Positions 26,194-36,026 of a stretch of 64,000 nt of DNA are shown here, in pieces. The translations under genes and the position numbers were made by a program. Under the pieces are notes generated by a model, which made no database searches, was not told the DNA's origin, and worked only from the letters and a program-made list of their open reading frames with translations. Source of the stretch: Salipiger bermudensis (GTDB taxonomy: Bacteria > Pseudomonadota > Alphaproteobacteria > Rhodobacterales > Rhodobacteraceae); assembly GCF_020171625.1 (NCBI RefSeq), contig NZ_JAIUZY010000003.1:310001-374000 (forward strand). The letters run 5' to 3'. Positions within the stretch are counted from its first letter, which is position 1, and every line of letters starts with the position of its first letter.

Positions 26194-27468
26194 TCAGGAG
26201 GAGATGAACTCGTTCCACTTGCGAACCATGTACTGGTTCTCGTCCATCACGGCGTTCCAGCAGGCGACCGACCCCATGCGGTCGTAGAACGAGCCGCCGT
26301 CGCGGATCTCGCCGGCCTGCGCCAGCACGTCGCCGAAGGGCGAGGTGATCTCGCCGGTGGCTTCCTTGCCCTCGAACCAGTAGCCCCACTCGTTCTCGGA
26401 CATGTGCTCCTTCGAGGTTTCCGGCACCGCCGAGTAGTAGCCCTGACGCATCAGGAAGCCGCCGACCCAGCCGGAAAGATACCAGTTGATGTATTCATAG
26501 GCCGCGTCGAGCTCCATGCCCGAGAGCGATTTCGACAGGCCGATGCCGCCGCCCCACGAGCGGTAGCCCTCTTCCAGCGGCTGGTAGACGCAGTCGATGC
26601 CGCGCGACTTGACCGCGGTGATCGCCGGCGACCACATGGACTGGATCACCACCTCGCCCGACGACATCAGGTTGACGCTCTCGTCGAAGGTCTTCCAGAA
26701 GGCGCGGAACTGCCCGTTCTGCTTGGCCTCGGTGAAGATCGCGAAGGTGGCGTCGATCTCTTCGCGGGTCATGTTACCCTTGTCGCCATACTGGATCTCG
26801 CCCATCGACTCGCAGACCATCGCCATGTCCATGATGCCGATGGAGGAGATGTCGAGGATCGAGGCCTTGCCCTTGAACTCGGGGTTCAGAAGCTCGGACC
26901 AGTTGTTGATCGGGCGGCCGATGAGGTCGGGCCGGATGCCCAGCGTGTCGGCGTTGTAGATCGTCGGGATCAGCGTCATCCACTGGGTCGGCTCGTCGGC
27001 GAAGGTTGTGGCGCCCTGCTCCGGCACGAAGCCCACGGTATGCGGCGCGGTGCCCTGCGCAATCTCGCTTTCCGGGGTCAGCTTGCCGTCTTTGAAGATG
27101 CCGACGATCTTGTCGTAGTTGGCGATCTTCGAGGTGTCCATCGCCTGCAGGTTGCCGGTCGGCCAGACCTTCTTGCAGATCCAGTACTCGATATCGGCGA
27201 TGTCGAAGCTGTCGGGCTGGGTCGCGGCGCGCTGCGTCACGCTGTCGGAATCGAGCGCCGTCATCTCGAGCGTGAAGCCAAGCTCTTCCTTCACCTTCTG
27301 GCCGACCTCGTTGAGGTTCGACACGCCGGTGCCGAACTGGCGCAGGGTGATGTTCTTGGTCTCCTGCCCCCAGACCATCGGCGCCGGCAGCGCCGAGGCG
27401 GCGAGCGCGGCACCGCCGGTCTTGAGCAGCGAGCGTCGCGAGTAACGAACCTTGGAAATCGTGGTCAT
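26194..27468 (-). CDS. Extracellular solute-binding protein, PotD-like, Tat-exported
   Basis: Periplasmic binding protein (424 aa) of the spermidine/putrescine cluster. The N-terminus has a twin-arginine signal (YSRRSLLKTGGAALAASALP), so it is exported folded through Tat. Mature fold motifs include ITLRQFGTGVSNLNEVG, FDIADIEYWICKKVWP and YEYINWYLSGWVGGF. The ligand cannot be read from sequence; polyamine-type or another small cation/amide are candidates. 35 bp after the ATPase gene. Confidence 0.92.
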   Translation of the reverse strand: MTTISKVRYSRRSLLKTGGAALAASALPAPMVWGQETKNITLRQFGTGVSNLNEVGQKVKEELGFTLEMTALDSDSVTQRAATQPDSFDIADIEYWICKKVWPTGNLQAMDTSKIANYDKIVGIFKDGKLTPESEIAQGTAPHTVGFVPEQGATTFADEPTQWMTLIPTIYNADTLGIRPDLIGRPINNWSELLNPEFKGKASILDISSIGIMDMAMVCESMGEIQYGDKGNMTREEIDATFAIFTEAKQNGQFRAFWKTFDESVNLMSSGEVVIQSMWSPAITAVKSRGIDCVYQPLEEGYRSWGGGIGLSKSLSGMELDAAYEYINWYLSGWVGGFLMRQGYYSAVPETSKEHMSENEWGYWFEGKEATGEITSPFGDVLAQAGEIRDGGSFYDRMGSVACWNAVMDENQYMVRKWNEFISS

Positions 27469-27503
27469 GTGTCAGTCTCCCTGTTTTATTATGATCTTGC
27501 CCT

Positions 27504-28481
<978 letters not shown>

Positions 28482-28618
28482 GGTCGCTCCGCTGTTGCCC
28501 TGAGCCTGTGCCATTCCCCTGCCCCGCCCAAAGCGTCTTCGCCCCACCGGCGGGCGCGAAACCTCGAATGCCGCAATTCTCGACAAGGGAGCGCGGGCAT
28601 TGTTTAAAATTCTGGCTG

Positions 28619-28633
28619 ATTTCGTATACAATC
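28619..28633. promoter_or_regulatory. Candidate GntR-family operator
   Basis: ATTTCGTATACAATC contains the palindromic centre GTATAC in the divergent spacer between the importer operon and the FadR-like regulator. AT-rich GTATAC dyads are typical of FCD-type GntR operators. The next 60 bp hold the probable promoter for gntR. Not verified. Confidence 0.4.
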
Positions 28634-28702
28634 TTGTTCTCAATCCTCACCCCTTGAAGTTCCCGGGTCTGCGGAGGACGATCCGGCGATCGGAGAACGA
28701 GT

Positions 28703-29395
28703 GTGACAAAGCAGACGAAAAGCGCGACAGGACGCAGCCGGGCCGAGGACATCGCCGACCGGCTCCGTGAGGCCATCCACGCCCACCGGCTGACGCCGGG
28801 CGCCAAGCTCAGCGAGGACGAGGTCGGCGGCATCTTCGAAGTCAGCCGCACCACGACGCGCGCGGCCCTGCAGATGCTGGCGCATGAGCAGCTCGTCACC
28901 ATCGAGCCCAACCGCGGCGCCTTTGTCGCCAGCCCCAGCATTCGCGAGGCGCGCGAGGTGTTCGAGGCCCGCGCTCTGCTCGAGCCGCGCACCGCGCGCT
29001 CCGCCGCCGAGCGCGCCACGCCCGCCGACATTGCACGGCTGCGCGCGCATATCGACGCCGAGCACGCCGCCATGCGTTCGGGCGACAGCGGCCGCGCGCT
29101 GATGCTGTCGGGCGCGTTCCATATCCAGATCGCCGGCATCGCCGATCAGGACACGATCGAGGATTTCATCCGCCAGCTGATCTCGCGTTCGTCGCTGGTG
29201 ATCGCGCTCTACTGGCGGCGGCAGACCGCGTTGTGCGAAAGCCACGCTCACGACGCGCTGATCGAGGCGCTGGCCCGCGGCGATGGCATTGCCGCCGAAG
29301 AACTGATGTCCAGTCATCTAGTCGACCTGCTGTCGCTGCTCGACCTGCGCCAGACGCCTCCGGGCTCACTCTCACTGAAGGATGCGCTTGCATGA
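28703..29395 (+). CDS. GntR-family regulator, FCD (FadR-like) type
   Basis: A 230-aa regulator with an N-terminal winged helix (~14-78; LSEDEVGGIFEVSRTTTRAAL) and a C-terminal FCD helical ligand domain (~90-215). The FCD metal-binding His positions appear as FHIQIAG and ESHAHDALIEAL. Start is GTG 28703. It is divergent from the importer operon and probably controls it together with the racemase. Its stop overlaps the start of the GNAT gene (ATGA). Confidence 0.9.
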   Translation: MTKQTKSATGRSRAEDIADRLREAIHAHRLTPGAKLSEDEVGGIFEVSRTTTRAALQMLAHEQLVTIEPNRGAFVASPSIREAREVFEARALLEPRTARSAAERATPADIARLRAHIDAEHAAMRSGDSGRALMLSGAFHIQIAGIADQDTIEDFIRQLISRSSLVIALYWRRQTALCESHAHDALIEALARGDGIAAEELMSSHLVDLLSLLDLRQTPPGSLSLKDALA

Positions 29396-30216
29396 GCGTC
29401 ACGCACCGCCGCATGACACAGGCCGATCTCGGTCGCGTGCTCGACTGGGCCGCAGCCGAAGGCTGGAACCCCGGGCTCGACGATACCGCCCCGTTCCACG
29501 CCGCCGACCCGGACGGCTTCTTCGTCGCCGTCGAGGACGAGACCATCCTCGCGGCGATCTCGGTGGTCAACCACACCGACGACTTCGCCTTTCTCGGGCT
29601 CTATATCTGCGCCCCCGAGGCGCGGGGCCGCGGCATCGCCTACGACCTCTGGCAGACAGCGATGGCCCATGCCGGGGATCGCACCGTTGGCCTCGACGGG
29701 GTGCCCGAGCAGCAGGAGAACTATATCAAGAGCGGCTTCGAGCTTGTCGGCTCCACCGTGCGCCACACCGGCCCGCTGACCTCCGGCGCCGCGGCGGATA
29801 CCCGCCCCGCCAATGCCGCCGATATCGGGCGCATGATCGAGCTCGAGGCGGTGGCCTCGGGCGTTGCCAAGCCGCGCTTCCTGACCCAGTGGTTCCGCCC
29901 CGCCCCGAGCCGGCAGGGCTTCATGACCGCCGATGGCACCGGCATGGTGGTGATCCGCAGGTGCCGCGATGGCTACAAGGTCGGTCCGCTGGTGGCGCGC
30001 TCGGACGTGCAGGCGCGCAACCTGCTGCAGGCCGCGGCCACGATCTCGGGCGAGGCCGATGTCTCGATCGACGTTCCCGCCTCGGACCGGACGCTGACCG
30101 GGATCTGCCGCGAGCTGGGCCTAGCCCCCGGGTTCGAGACCGCGCGCATGTATCGCGGCGCGCCGGTCTTCGGGGGCGATCTGCTCTATGCGGTGGCGAC
30201 GCTCGAACTCGGTTGA
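29392..30216 (+). CDS. Two-domain GNAT acetyltransferase (YitH type)
   Basis: A 274-aa protein: an N-terminal GNAT domain (~1-130) with the acetyl-CoA loop LYICAPEARGRGIAYDLW, then a second acetyltransferase-like domain (~140-274) of the YitH/DUF1248 kind (RPANAADIGRMIELEAVASG; GYKVGPLVARSDVQA). It probably acetylates a small amine. ATG 29392 overlaps the gntR stop by 4 nt, so they are translationally coupled. The association with a polyamine-type importer suggests an amine or amino-acid derivative as substrate, as inference. Confidence 0.87.
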   Translation: MSVTHRRMTQADLGRVLDWAAAEGWNPGLDDTAPFHAADPDGFFVAVEDETILAAISVVNHTDDFAFLGLYICAPEARGRGIAYDLWQTAMAHAGDRTVGLDGVPEQQENYIKSGFELVGSTVRHTGPLTSGAAADTRPANAADIGRMIELEAVASGVAKPRFLTQWFRPAPSRQGFMTADGTGMVVIRRCRDGYKVGPLVARSDVQARNLLQAAATISGEADVSIDVPASDRTLTGICRELGLAPGFETARMYRGAPVFGGDLLYAVATLELG

Positions 30217-30327
30217 CACCGGGCCCGGCGGAACAGAGAAGGCACGACGCGACGCGATTTCCCTTGCCTCCACGGAACGCTGCGTCATCTACTTGCAGAC
30301 CCGTCCCGTCGCCACCAACATACGGCC

Positions 30328-30876
30328 ATGAACACACAGCTCGACCTACCCAAGGCGCTGCACGACTACATCAAGAAGTCGAACATCGCGCTCGCCCTGT
30401 CGGCCATCAAGGACGACGCGCCGCTTCTGGTGGTGAACAAATCGTTCTGCGAGATGACCGGCTATTCCGAGGACGAGGTGGTGGGCCATAACTGCCGCTT
30501 CCTGCAGGGGCCGGACACGACGGAGTCCGCCCGTCAGCCGTTGCATGATTTCGTGCATGGCGACGGCAAGGACAGCGGACGCTTCCCGATCCTGAACTAT
30601 CGCAAGGACGGGACCGCCTTTCATAACTACGTGTTCATGTCGCGGTTGAAAGACACCGGGGGCCAGCCCCAGTTTATTCTTGCGTCGCAGTTCGACATGA
30701 CCACCGCCCTCCAGCGCTCGAAGATCTCGCTCAATGACGAGAAGCTGCAGGATGCGCTTTCGGATGTCGATCAGATCGGACGCGAATTCGGTCTCGCCAT
30801 GATGGGATCGGCAGGGCTTCTTGCCGATTCGATCGCCCTGATGGCAAAACTGACCTTCGAAGACAGCCAGCGCTAG
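30328..30876 (+). CDS. Short LOV-domain blue-light photoreceptor
   Basis: A 182-aa LOV protein. The FMN-adduct cysteine is Cys56 in GHNCRFLQG. Flavin-contacting residues of the fold are in place: NYRKDGTAFHN (90-100) and Gln121 in ASQFDMT. A roughly 50-residue C-terminal helical extension (130-182) replaces an effector domain, much like the short LOV protein RsLOV of Rhodobacter (176 aa). It should form a cysteinyl-flavin adduct in blue light. It is followed 20 bp later by the CheB-CheR-HWE kinase and a receiver on the same strand, an apparent three-gene photosensory operon. Confidence 0.92.
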   Translation: MNTQLDLPKALHDYIKKSNIALALSAIKDDAPLLVVNKSFCEMTGYSEDEVVGHNCRFLQGPDTTESARQPLHDFVHGDGKDSGRFPILNYRKDGTAFHNYVFMSRLKDTGGQPQFILASQFDMTTALQRSKISLNDEKLQDALSDVDQIGREFGLAMMGSAGLLADSIALMAKLTFEDSQR

Positions 30877-30896
30877 GCTCCTTGATCAGGCGGACG

Positions 30897-33800
30897 ATGA
30901 AAGACGACGAGACCACACAGTCCGAAGAGGACGACCAGGCCCGCGACAGCGAACGCCTCTGCATCATCGGCATCGGCGCTTCGGCGGGCGGTCTCGAAGC
31001 GATCCGCGAGATGCTGACCGAGGCCAAGCCGGACAACAACCTTGCCTACGTGGTGATCCAGCACCTCGACCCCAACCACGAAAGCCTGCTGGCCGAGCTT
31101 CTGGGCCGGCAGACCTCGCTGACCGTGACGCAGGCGTCGGGCGGCGAGAAGGTCGAGGCGGGCAATGTCTATATCATCCCGCCGGGCTTCGGCCTGTCGA
31201 TCACCGCCGGCGTTCTGAACCTCACCCAGTTCGCGCAGCCGCGCGGCCTGCGCCGGCCAATCGACGATTTCTTCGAGAGCCTCGCGATCGATCAGGGCCG
31301 CTTCGGCGCCTGCGTGATCCTGTCTGGCACCGGCGCCGACGGCAGCGCCGGGTTGCGCGCCATCAAGGAGCATGGCGGGCTGTGCATCGTGCAGGACCCG
31401 CGCACCGCGCGCTATGACGGTATGCCGACCTCGGCGCAGGCGACTGGTCTGGTGGATTTCGTCCGCCGCCCCTCCGAGATCGTGAAGGCCGTCCGGCAGT
31501 TCTATGCCCACTCCCTGCGCGAAACCAAGAGCGAGAAGCTCGCGGTCACCGTGGAGGAGAATCTCGACGGGATCTGCACCGTGGTGCGCAATTTCGTCGG
31601 GCACGATTTCTCGGGCTACAAGAAATCCACCCTGATCCGCCGCGTACAGCGCCGCATCCAGGTGCTCGACCTGTCGGATGCGCACGCATACCTGCAGTAC
31701 ATCAAGGCGGAACCCAAGGAATGCGAGATCCTGTTCCGCGAGCTGCTGATCAACGTCACCCGGTTCTTCCGCGACTCCGAGCATTTCGACCTGCTGCGCG
31801 AGCTGGTGATCGGCCCGCTCGTCGCCAATGCGGGAAACGAGGATGAAATCCGCGTCTGGGTGCCCGGCTGCTCGAGCGGCGAGGAAGCCTATTCCATGGC
31901 GATGATGTTCGCCGAGGAAGCCCGCATCCGGAAACGCTCGGTCCACGTGCAGATCTTTGCCACCGACATCGACGAGCAAATGCTGCGCATCGCGCGCGAC
32001 GCCTCGTATCCGCAGGCGGCGCTGGTCGACATCCCCGAGACGATGCGCGATCTCTACACGGTCGCGCGCGATGGCCGCTTCCGGATCTCGGCCAAGATCC
32101 GCGACATGATCCGCTTCTCGGTGCACAGCGTGGTGCGCGATCCGCCGTTCTCGAACATCGACCTGCTGTCCTGCCGCAACCTGCTGATCTATTTCGGTGA
32201 CACGCTGCAGAACTCGGCCCTGCCGATCTTTCACTACGCCATCAAGCCGGGCGGCACGCTGTTCCTCGGCCCGTCCGAGACCGTGGGCCGACACGATCAC
32301 GTCTTCCAGGCCATCGACCAGAGCGCGCGCATCTTCCAGCGCAACGACACGCGTCCGGAATACCCCCTGCACCTGCGTGGCAAGGACACCGCCAACACCG
32401 CCAGCCGCGATCACCGCGCGCGCCAGAACGACCCGTCGCCGCGCCGCGAATGGACCGATGGCGGCGCCACCGATCGCATCCTGTCGACCTATGCGCCCGC
32501 CACGCTGCGCGTGACCACGGCGGGTGAGATCCTGTCCTCGACCGGGCGGCTGGGCAAGTATCTCGACTTCGCCCCCGGCGAAGAGACCAACCGGTTCGCC
32601 CCGTCCGTCGCCCGCCCGGGTGCGCGGGAATCGCTCTCGGCAATCATCCGGCAGGTCGGCGAGAACAAGCGGCGCACGATTTCCCGCGATCTCACGGCGC
32701 GGTCGGAATTCGGCCGGCAGGCCTTTGACCTGATCGCCGAGCCGCTGAAGGACGGCACCATCCTCGTGGTGTTCCGGGAGCGCGAGAATTTCGAGCCGCT
32801 CGACGATGCCGATCTCGACGACATCGACAGCATCGACACCCACGTGCAGAGCCTCGAGGATGAGCTGCGCAGCACCCGCGTGCGGCTGCACACCACCGTC
32901 GAGGAGCTCGAAACCGCGAACGAGGAGCTGAAAAGCTCCAACGAAGAAATGATGTCGATGAACGAGGAGCTCCAGTCGACCAACGAGGAGCTCTCGACCG
33001 TCAACGACGAGCTCAAGGGCAAGGTCGACGAGCTTTCGGTCGCCAATGCCGATCTCAGCAACTTCTTCGCTTCCACCGCACTGCCGCTGGTGGTGGTCGA
33101 CGCGTCTCTGACGATCCGCAACTTCACCGACGCGATCCAGGGCATCTACCCGTTCCGCACCACCGACCGCGGCCGCCCGCTGTCGGAGGTGACGAGCAAG
33201 CTGCGCCGCAACGACGACGTGCTCGACGCGATCTCGGAGACCGTGCGCGACGGCGAGATCCGCCACATGCGGGTGAGCGACCGCGAGGAGGAAGAGCGAA
33301 CTTGGTCGCTGGTCATCACCCCCTACCGCACCCGCGACGGCGAGATCGATGGCGCCACGCTGGTGTTCACCGAACTGACCGACGCCATCCGCCTCGAGGA
33401 GGCGCTCAAGCACGAGGGCGAGCGGCTGCGGCTGGCGCTCGACGTGTCGTCCTTGGGCGTGTGGGAATACGACCCGATCCTGAGCAGTCTGCGGCTCGAC
33501 GAGACCGGTTGCGGCGTGCTCGGTGTCGATGCCGATGCGCTGTCGCTCGAGACCCTTCTGGGCACCGTGCACCCCGACGATGCCGACGCCGTCAAGGCGG
33601 CGATGACCGGCCTGACCAGCGAAGGCGATGCCATCGACCTGACCTTCCGGCGCGCCGGCACGGGCCCGAAATTCCGCTCGGTGCGGGTGGTCGGGCGTCG
33701 CGTCCACAGCAACCGCACGGCCCGCGTTCTGGGCGTTCTGTTCGACATCACCGCAGAGCAGGAAGCCCGCGACATCCGCGAGATGATGCTGCGCGAGATG

Positions 33801-34361
33801 AACCACCGGGTGAAGAACATGTTCTCGATCATCTCGGGAATGGTGCGCATCGCCGGGCGCACCACCACCTCGGTCGAGGATCTCGTCGAGGGCATCCAGA
33901 CCCGGGTGAACGCGCTGGCGCGCTCGCACGATCTCACGCAGCGTCGCCCGGGAAGCCGCTCGCTGACGCTCGAGGACACGGTGCGCGCCTCGCTCGAGCC
34001 CTATGCCGGGCAGGCCGGCTATCACGTTTCAGGGCCAACGGTCGAGGTCGAGGACCATGACCTCACCGCGCTGTCGCTGCTGCTGCACGAATGGGCCACC
34101 AACGCCGCCAAGTACGGCGTGCTCGGACCGGCGGACGGACGGCTCGAAGTGGTGTGGGAACGAAACCCGGAAAATGGCGTTACTTTGACGTGGAACGAAT
34201 TCCACACTGCACGAGTTGAGCCGGACAGCGGTGCGTCCGGTTTTGGCTCGACGCTTGTGCAGCTCTCTGCCGTCCAGCTCAACGGGACAGTTTCGGTGGA
34301 GTTCGGTGAACACGAACGAAGGATGACCTTGACCTATGGGCCCCTACTGCGGAATGACTGA
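30897..34361 (+). CDS. CheB-CheR-PAS-HWE hybrid signalling histidine kinase
   Basis: An 1154-aa cytosolic protein. CheB methylesterase (~20-205) has an intact triad: Ser29 (GASAGG), His56 (VIQHLDP), Asp148 (GTGADG). CheR methyltransferase (~215-480) has its SAM loop WVPGCSSGEEAYS near 321. A PAS-like segment is followed by a heptad coiled coil (~650-715, repeated NEEL). Two PAS domains (~720-955) precede an HWE-type kinase with phospho-His970 in MNHRVKNMFS and an ALARSHDLT segment. ATG 30897 with AGGCGG is preferred over TTG 30882. It probably relays the LOV signal to the overlapping receiver gene. No receptor MCP genes are nearby, so the CheB/R substrates are unknown. Confidence 0.92.
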   Translation: MKDDETTQSEEDDQARDSERLCIIGIGASAGGLEAIREMLTEAKPDNNLAYVVIQHLDPNHESLLAELLGRQTSLTVTQASGGEKVEAGNVYIIPPGFGLSITAGVLNLTQFAQPRGLRRPIDDFFESLAIDQGRFGACVILSGTGADGSAGLRAIKEHGGLCIVQDPRTARYDGMPTSAQATGLVDFVRRPSEIVKAVRQFYAHSLRETKSEKLAVTVEENLDGICTVVRNFVGHDFSGYKKSTLIRRVQRRIQVLDLSDAHAYLQYIKAEPKECEILFRELLINVTRFFRDSEHFDLLRELVIGPLVANAGNEDEIRVWVPGCSSGEEAYSMAMMFAEEARIRKRSVHVQIFATDIDEQMLRIARDASYPQAALVDIPETMRDLYTVARDGRFRISAKIRDMIRFSVHSVVRDPPFSNIDLLSCRNLLIYFGDTLQNSALPIFHYAIKPGGTLFLGPSETVGRHDHVFQAIDQSARIFQRNDTRPEYPLHLRGKDTANTASRDHRARQNDPSPRREWTDGGATDRILSTYAPATLRVTTAGEILSSTGRLGKYLDFAPGEETNRFAPSVARPGARESLSAIIRQVGENKRRTISRDLTARSEFGRQAFDLIAEPLKDGTILVVFRERENFEPLDDADLDDIDSIDTHVQSLEDELRSTRVRLHTTVEELETANEELKSSNEEMMSMNEELQSTNEELSTVNDELKGKVDELSVANADLSNFFASTALPLVVVDASLTIRNFTDAIQGIYPFRTTDRGRPLSEVTSKLRRNDDVLDAISETVRDGEIRHMRVSDREEEERTWSLVITPYRTRDGEIDGATLVFTELTDAIRLEEALKHEGERLRLALDVSSLGVWEYDPILSSLRLDETGCGVLGVDADALSLETLLGTVHPDDADAVKAAMTGLTSEGDAIDLTFRRAGTGPKFRSVRVVGRRVHSNRTARVLGVLFDITAEQEARDIREMMLREMNHRVKNMFSIISGMVRIAGRTTTSVEDLVEGIQTRVNALARSHDLTQRRPGSRSLTLEDTVRASLEPYAGQAGYHVSGPTVEVEDHDLTALSLLLHEWATNAAKYGVLGPADGRLEVVWERNPENGVTLTWNEFHTARVEPDSGASGFGSTLVQLSAVQLNGTVSVEFGEHERRMTLTYGPLLRND

Positions 34362-34737
34362 TGGCGACGGCTCCAAACCTACCGTGCTGTTGTGCGAAGA
34401 CGAGTATATCGTCGCCCTCGACCTGCAACTTCTGCTGGAGGAGTTCGGCTACGAGGTCATCGGTCCCTTCGACAGTTTCTCCAAAGGTCTGAGCGCTCTG
34501 GACGAGGTACGCCCCGACATGGCGGTGCTCGACGTGCGCCTGCGTGACGGCGAGGTGTTTCCTTTGGCAGACAAGCTCGACGAGATGGGCATTGGTCTCG
34601 TGTTCCACTCGGGCCACGTGCAGGACTCTGATATCGCGGCGAAATATCACAACGCGATGTGCTGCCACAAACCCATCGACACCAAGCGCCTTCGCTACGC
34701 CCTGCAAAAGGTCTGCTCAGCGAGCCCGGCGCACTAA
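34354..34737 (+). CDS. Stand-alone receiver response regulator of the LOV operon
   Basis: A 127-aa receiver domain. Acidic pocket CEDEY (residues ~14-18), phospho-Asp in AVLDVRLRDG, the hydroxyl position as FHSGHV, and Lys in CCHKPID. There is no output domain. ATG 34354 overlaps the kinase stop by 8 nt; an upstream ATG at 34336 would lengthen the overlap. HWE kinases commonly pair with such single receivers. It is probably phosphorylated by the upstream kinase. Confidence 0.9.
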   Translation: MTDGDGSKPTVLLCEDEYIVALDLQLLLEEFGYEVIGPFDSFSKGLSALDEVRPDMAVLDVRLRDGEVFPLADKLDEMGIGLVFHSGHVQDSDIAAKYHNAMCCHKPIDTKRLRYALQKVCSASPAH

Positions 34738-34980
34738 AGCCGCCTTCTCCACAAGCCACCTGACACGACACGGCCCGCCGCGACCCTGCCCTCCGGCGGG
34801 ATTTCTGCGGCGGTCGTCAAAAAACAGCAGCCGGAATCAAAGGGCGGCAGGCTTATGGCGGGACTAGCCTTTGCCACAATCCGACCTCCCCGCCGACTGC
34901 AGGTTTTCTCTGTATTTATCACTCAGCCCCGCGGCGGCTCTCCACGCTCAACCCAGCCTCCCGACCTAAGCGCAGGTGGC

Positions 34981-35024
34981 ACTCCCGGACGCCTCCGGCG
35001 GGAGTATTTTTGACGAAGAGAAGG
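34981..35024 (+). repeat. Hairpin repeat family T, copy B (terminator-like)
   Basis: ACTCCCG...CGGGAGT (34981-35005) is followed directly by ATTTTTGACGAAGAG, resembling an intrinsic terminator for the rightward LOV operon 240 bp upstream. It matches the distal part of copies A, C and D but lacks the leading GGGGCGCTGCCCC hairpin. It faces copy C in inverted orientation. The gap 34738-34980 holds nothing else recognised. Confidence 0.6.
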
Positions 35025-35044
35025 CAGGAGCGCTGCGCCCCTGT

Positions 35045-35105
35045 CTTCTTCTGGCCAAAAATATCCCGGGGGAGTCCGCGGCACGCGGACGGGGGCAGCG
35101 CCCCC
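35045..35105 (-). repeat. Hairpin repeat family T, copy C (terminator-like)
   Basis: Read leftward: GGGGGCGCTGCCCCC hairpin, GTCCGCG/CGCGGAC hairpin, then TCCCCCGGGATATTTTTGG and CCAGAAGAAG. It begins 15 bp after the purU stop in sense orientation, so it probably ends the sox-sdaA-purU transcript. The stem sequence differs from copies A and D but remains fully paired. Confidence 0.65.
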
Positions 35106-35119
35106 TCACACGGCTGGGC

Positions 35120-36004
35120 TCAGCCCATGCGTTCGGAGGCGTATTCCCCGGGCGAGGCCGGGAACACCACGGTCTTGTCGCCATTGAGAAACACCCGGCG
35201 GTGCATGTGCGCGTGGATCGCGCGGGACAGCACCTGGCTTTCCACATCGCGCCCGAGCGAGACGTAGTCCGAGGGGCTCTGGGCATGGGTCACCCGCACC
35301 GTGTCCTGCTCGATGATCGGGCCTTCATCCAGATCTGCGGTCACGTAGTGCGAGGTCGCGCCGATCAGCTTCACGCCGCGCTCGAACGCCTGCTTGTAGG
35401 GGTTCGCGCCCTTGAAGGAGGGAAGGAACGAGTGGTGGATGTTGATGATCCGGCCCGACATTTCGGTGCACATCTCATCCGACAGGATCTGCATGTAGCG
35501 CGCCAGCACGATCAGCTCGGCGCCGGTCTCGCGCACGATGCGCATCTGCTCGGCCTCGGCCTCGGGCTTGTTGGCCTTTGTCACCTTGATGCAGTGGAAC
35601 GGGATGTCGTGGTTCACCACGACCTTCTGGTAATCCATGTGGTTCGAGATCACCGCCACGATGTCGATCGGCAGCGCCCCGATGCGCCAGCGATACAGCA
35701 GGTCGTTCAGGCAGTGCCCGAAGCGCGAGACCATGATGATGACCTTCATCTTCTCGCTCGGGTCGTGGAAGGCGAACTCCATGCCGAAGCTCTGCGCAGT
35801 GGCCGCGAACCCTTCCGCCAGCGCCTCGCGGCTCTTGCCCTGCTCGCTCTCGAAGCTCAGCCGCATGAAGAAGCGGTCATTGCCGATATCCGAGAATTGC
35901 GAGCTGTCGTGGATGTTGCAGCCCTGCTCGGCGAGGAAGGTGGAGATCGCGGCGACGATGCCGGAGCGCACCGGGCAGGCGACGGTCAGGATAATCTGGG
36001 ACAT
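35120..36004 (-). CDS. purU: Formyltetrahydrofolate deformylase
   Basis: A 294-aa PurU: N-terminal ACT domain (~1-80, MSQIILTVACPVRSGIVAAI) and a formyltransferase-like hydrolase domain with VIMVSRFGHCLNDLLYRW and the active-site block NIHHSFLPSFKGANPY plus ATSHYVTADLDEGPIIEQD. It hydrolyses 10-formyl-THF to formate and THF. As last gene of the sarcosine oxidase operon it would drain folate-bound C1 units released from betaine methyl groups. ATG 36004 is family-like; a 27-codon upstream extension is not. Confidence 0.95.
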   Translation of the reverse strand: MSQIILTVACPVRSGIVAAISTFLAEQGCNIHDSSQFSDIGNDRFFMRLSFESEQGKSREALAEGFAATAQSFGMEFAFHDPSEKMKVIIMVSRFGHCLNDLLYRWRIGALPIDIVAVISNHMDYQKVVVNHDIPFHCIKVTKANKPEAEAEQMRIVRETGAELIVLARYMQILSDEMCTEMSGRIINIHHSFLPSFKGANPYKQAFERGVKLIGATSHYVTADLDEGPIIEQDTVRVTHAQSPSDYVSLGRDVESQVLSRAIHAHMHRRVFLNGDKTVVFPASPGEYASERMG

Positions 36005-36026
36005 ACCTGTTGGACCTTTCGTTGTC

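Noticed and set aside
30217-30327. GGAAC at 30230-30234 and 30274-30278 upstream of the LOV gene, as a possible general-stress sigma factor (EcfG) promoter
   Set aside because: Neither has the expected GTT-type -10 at 16-17 bp spacing.
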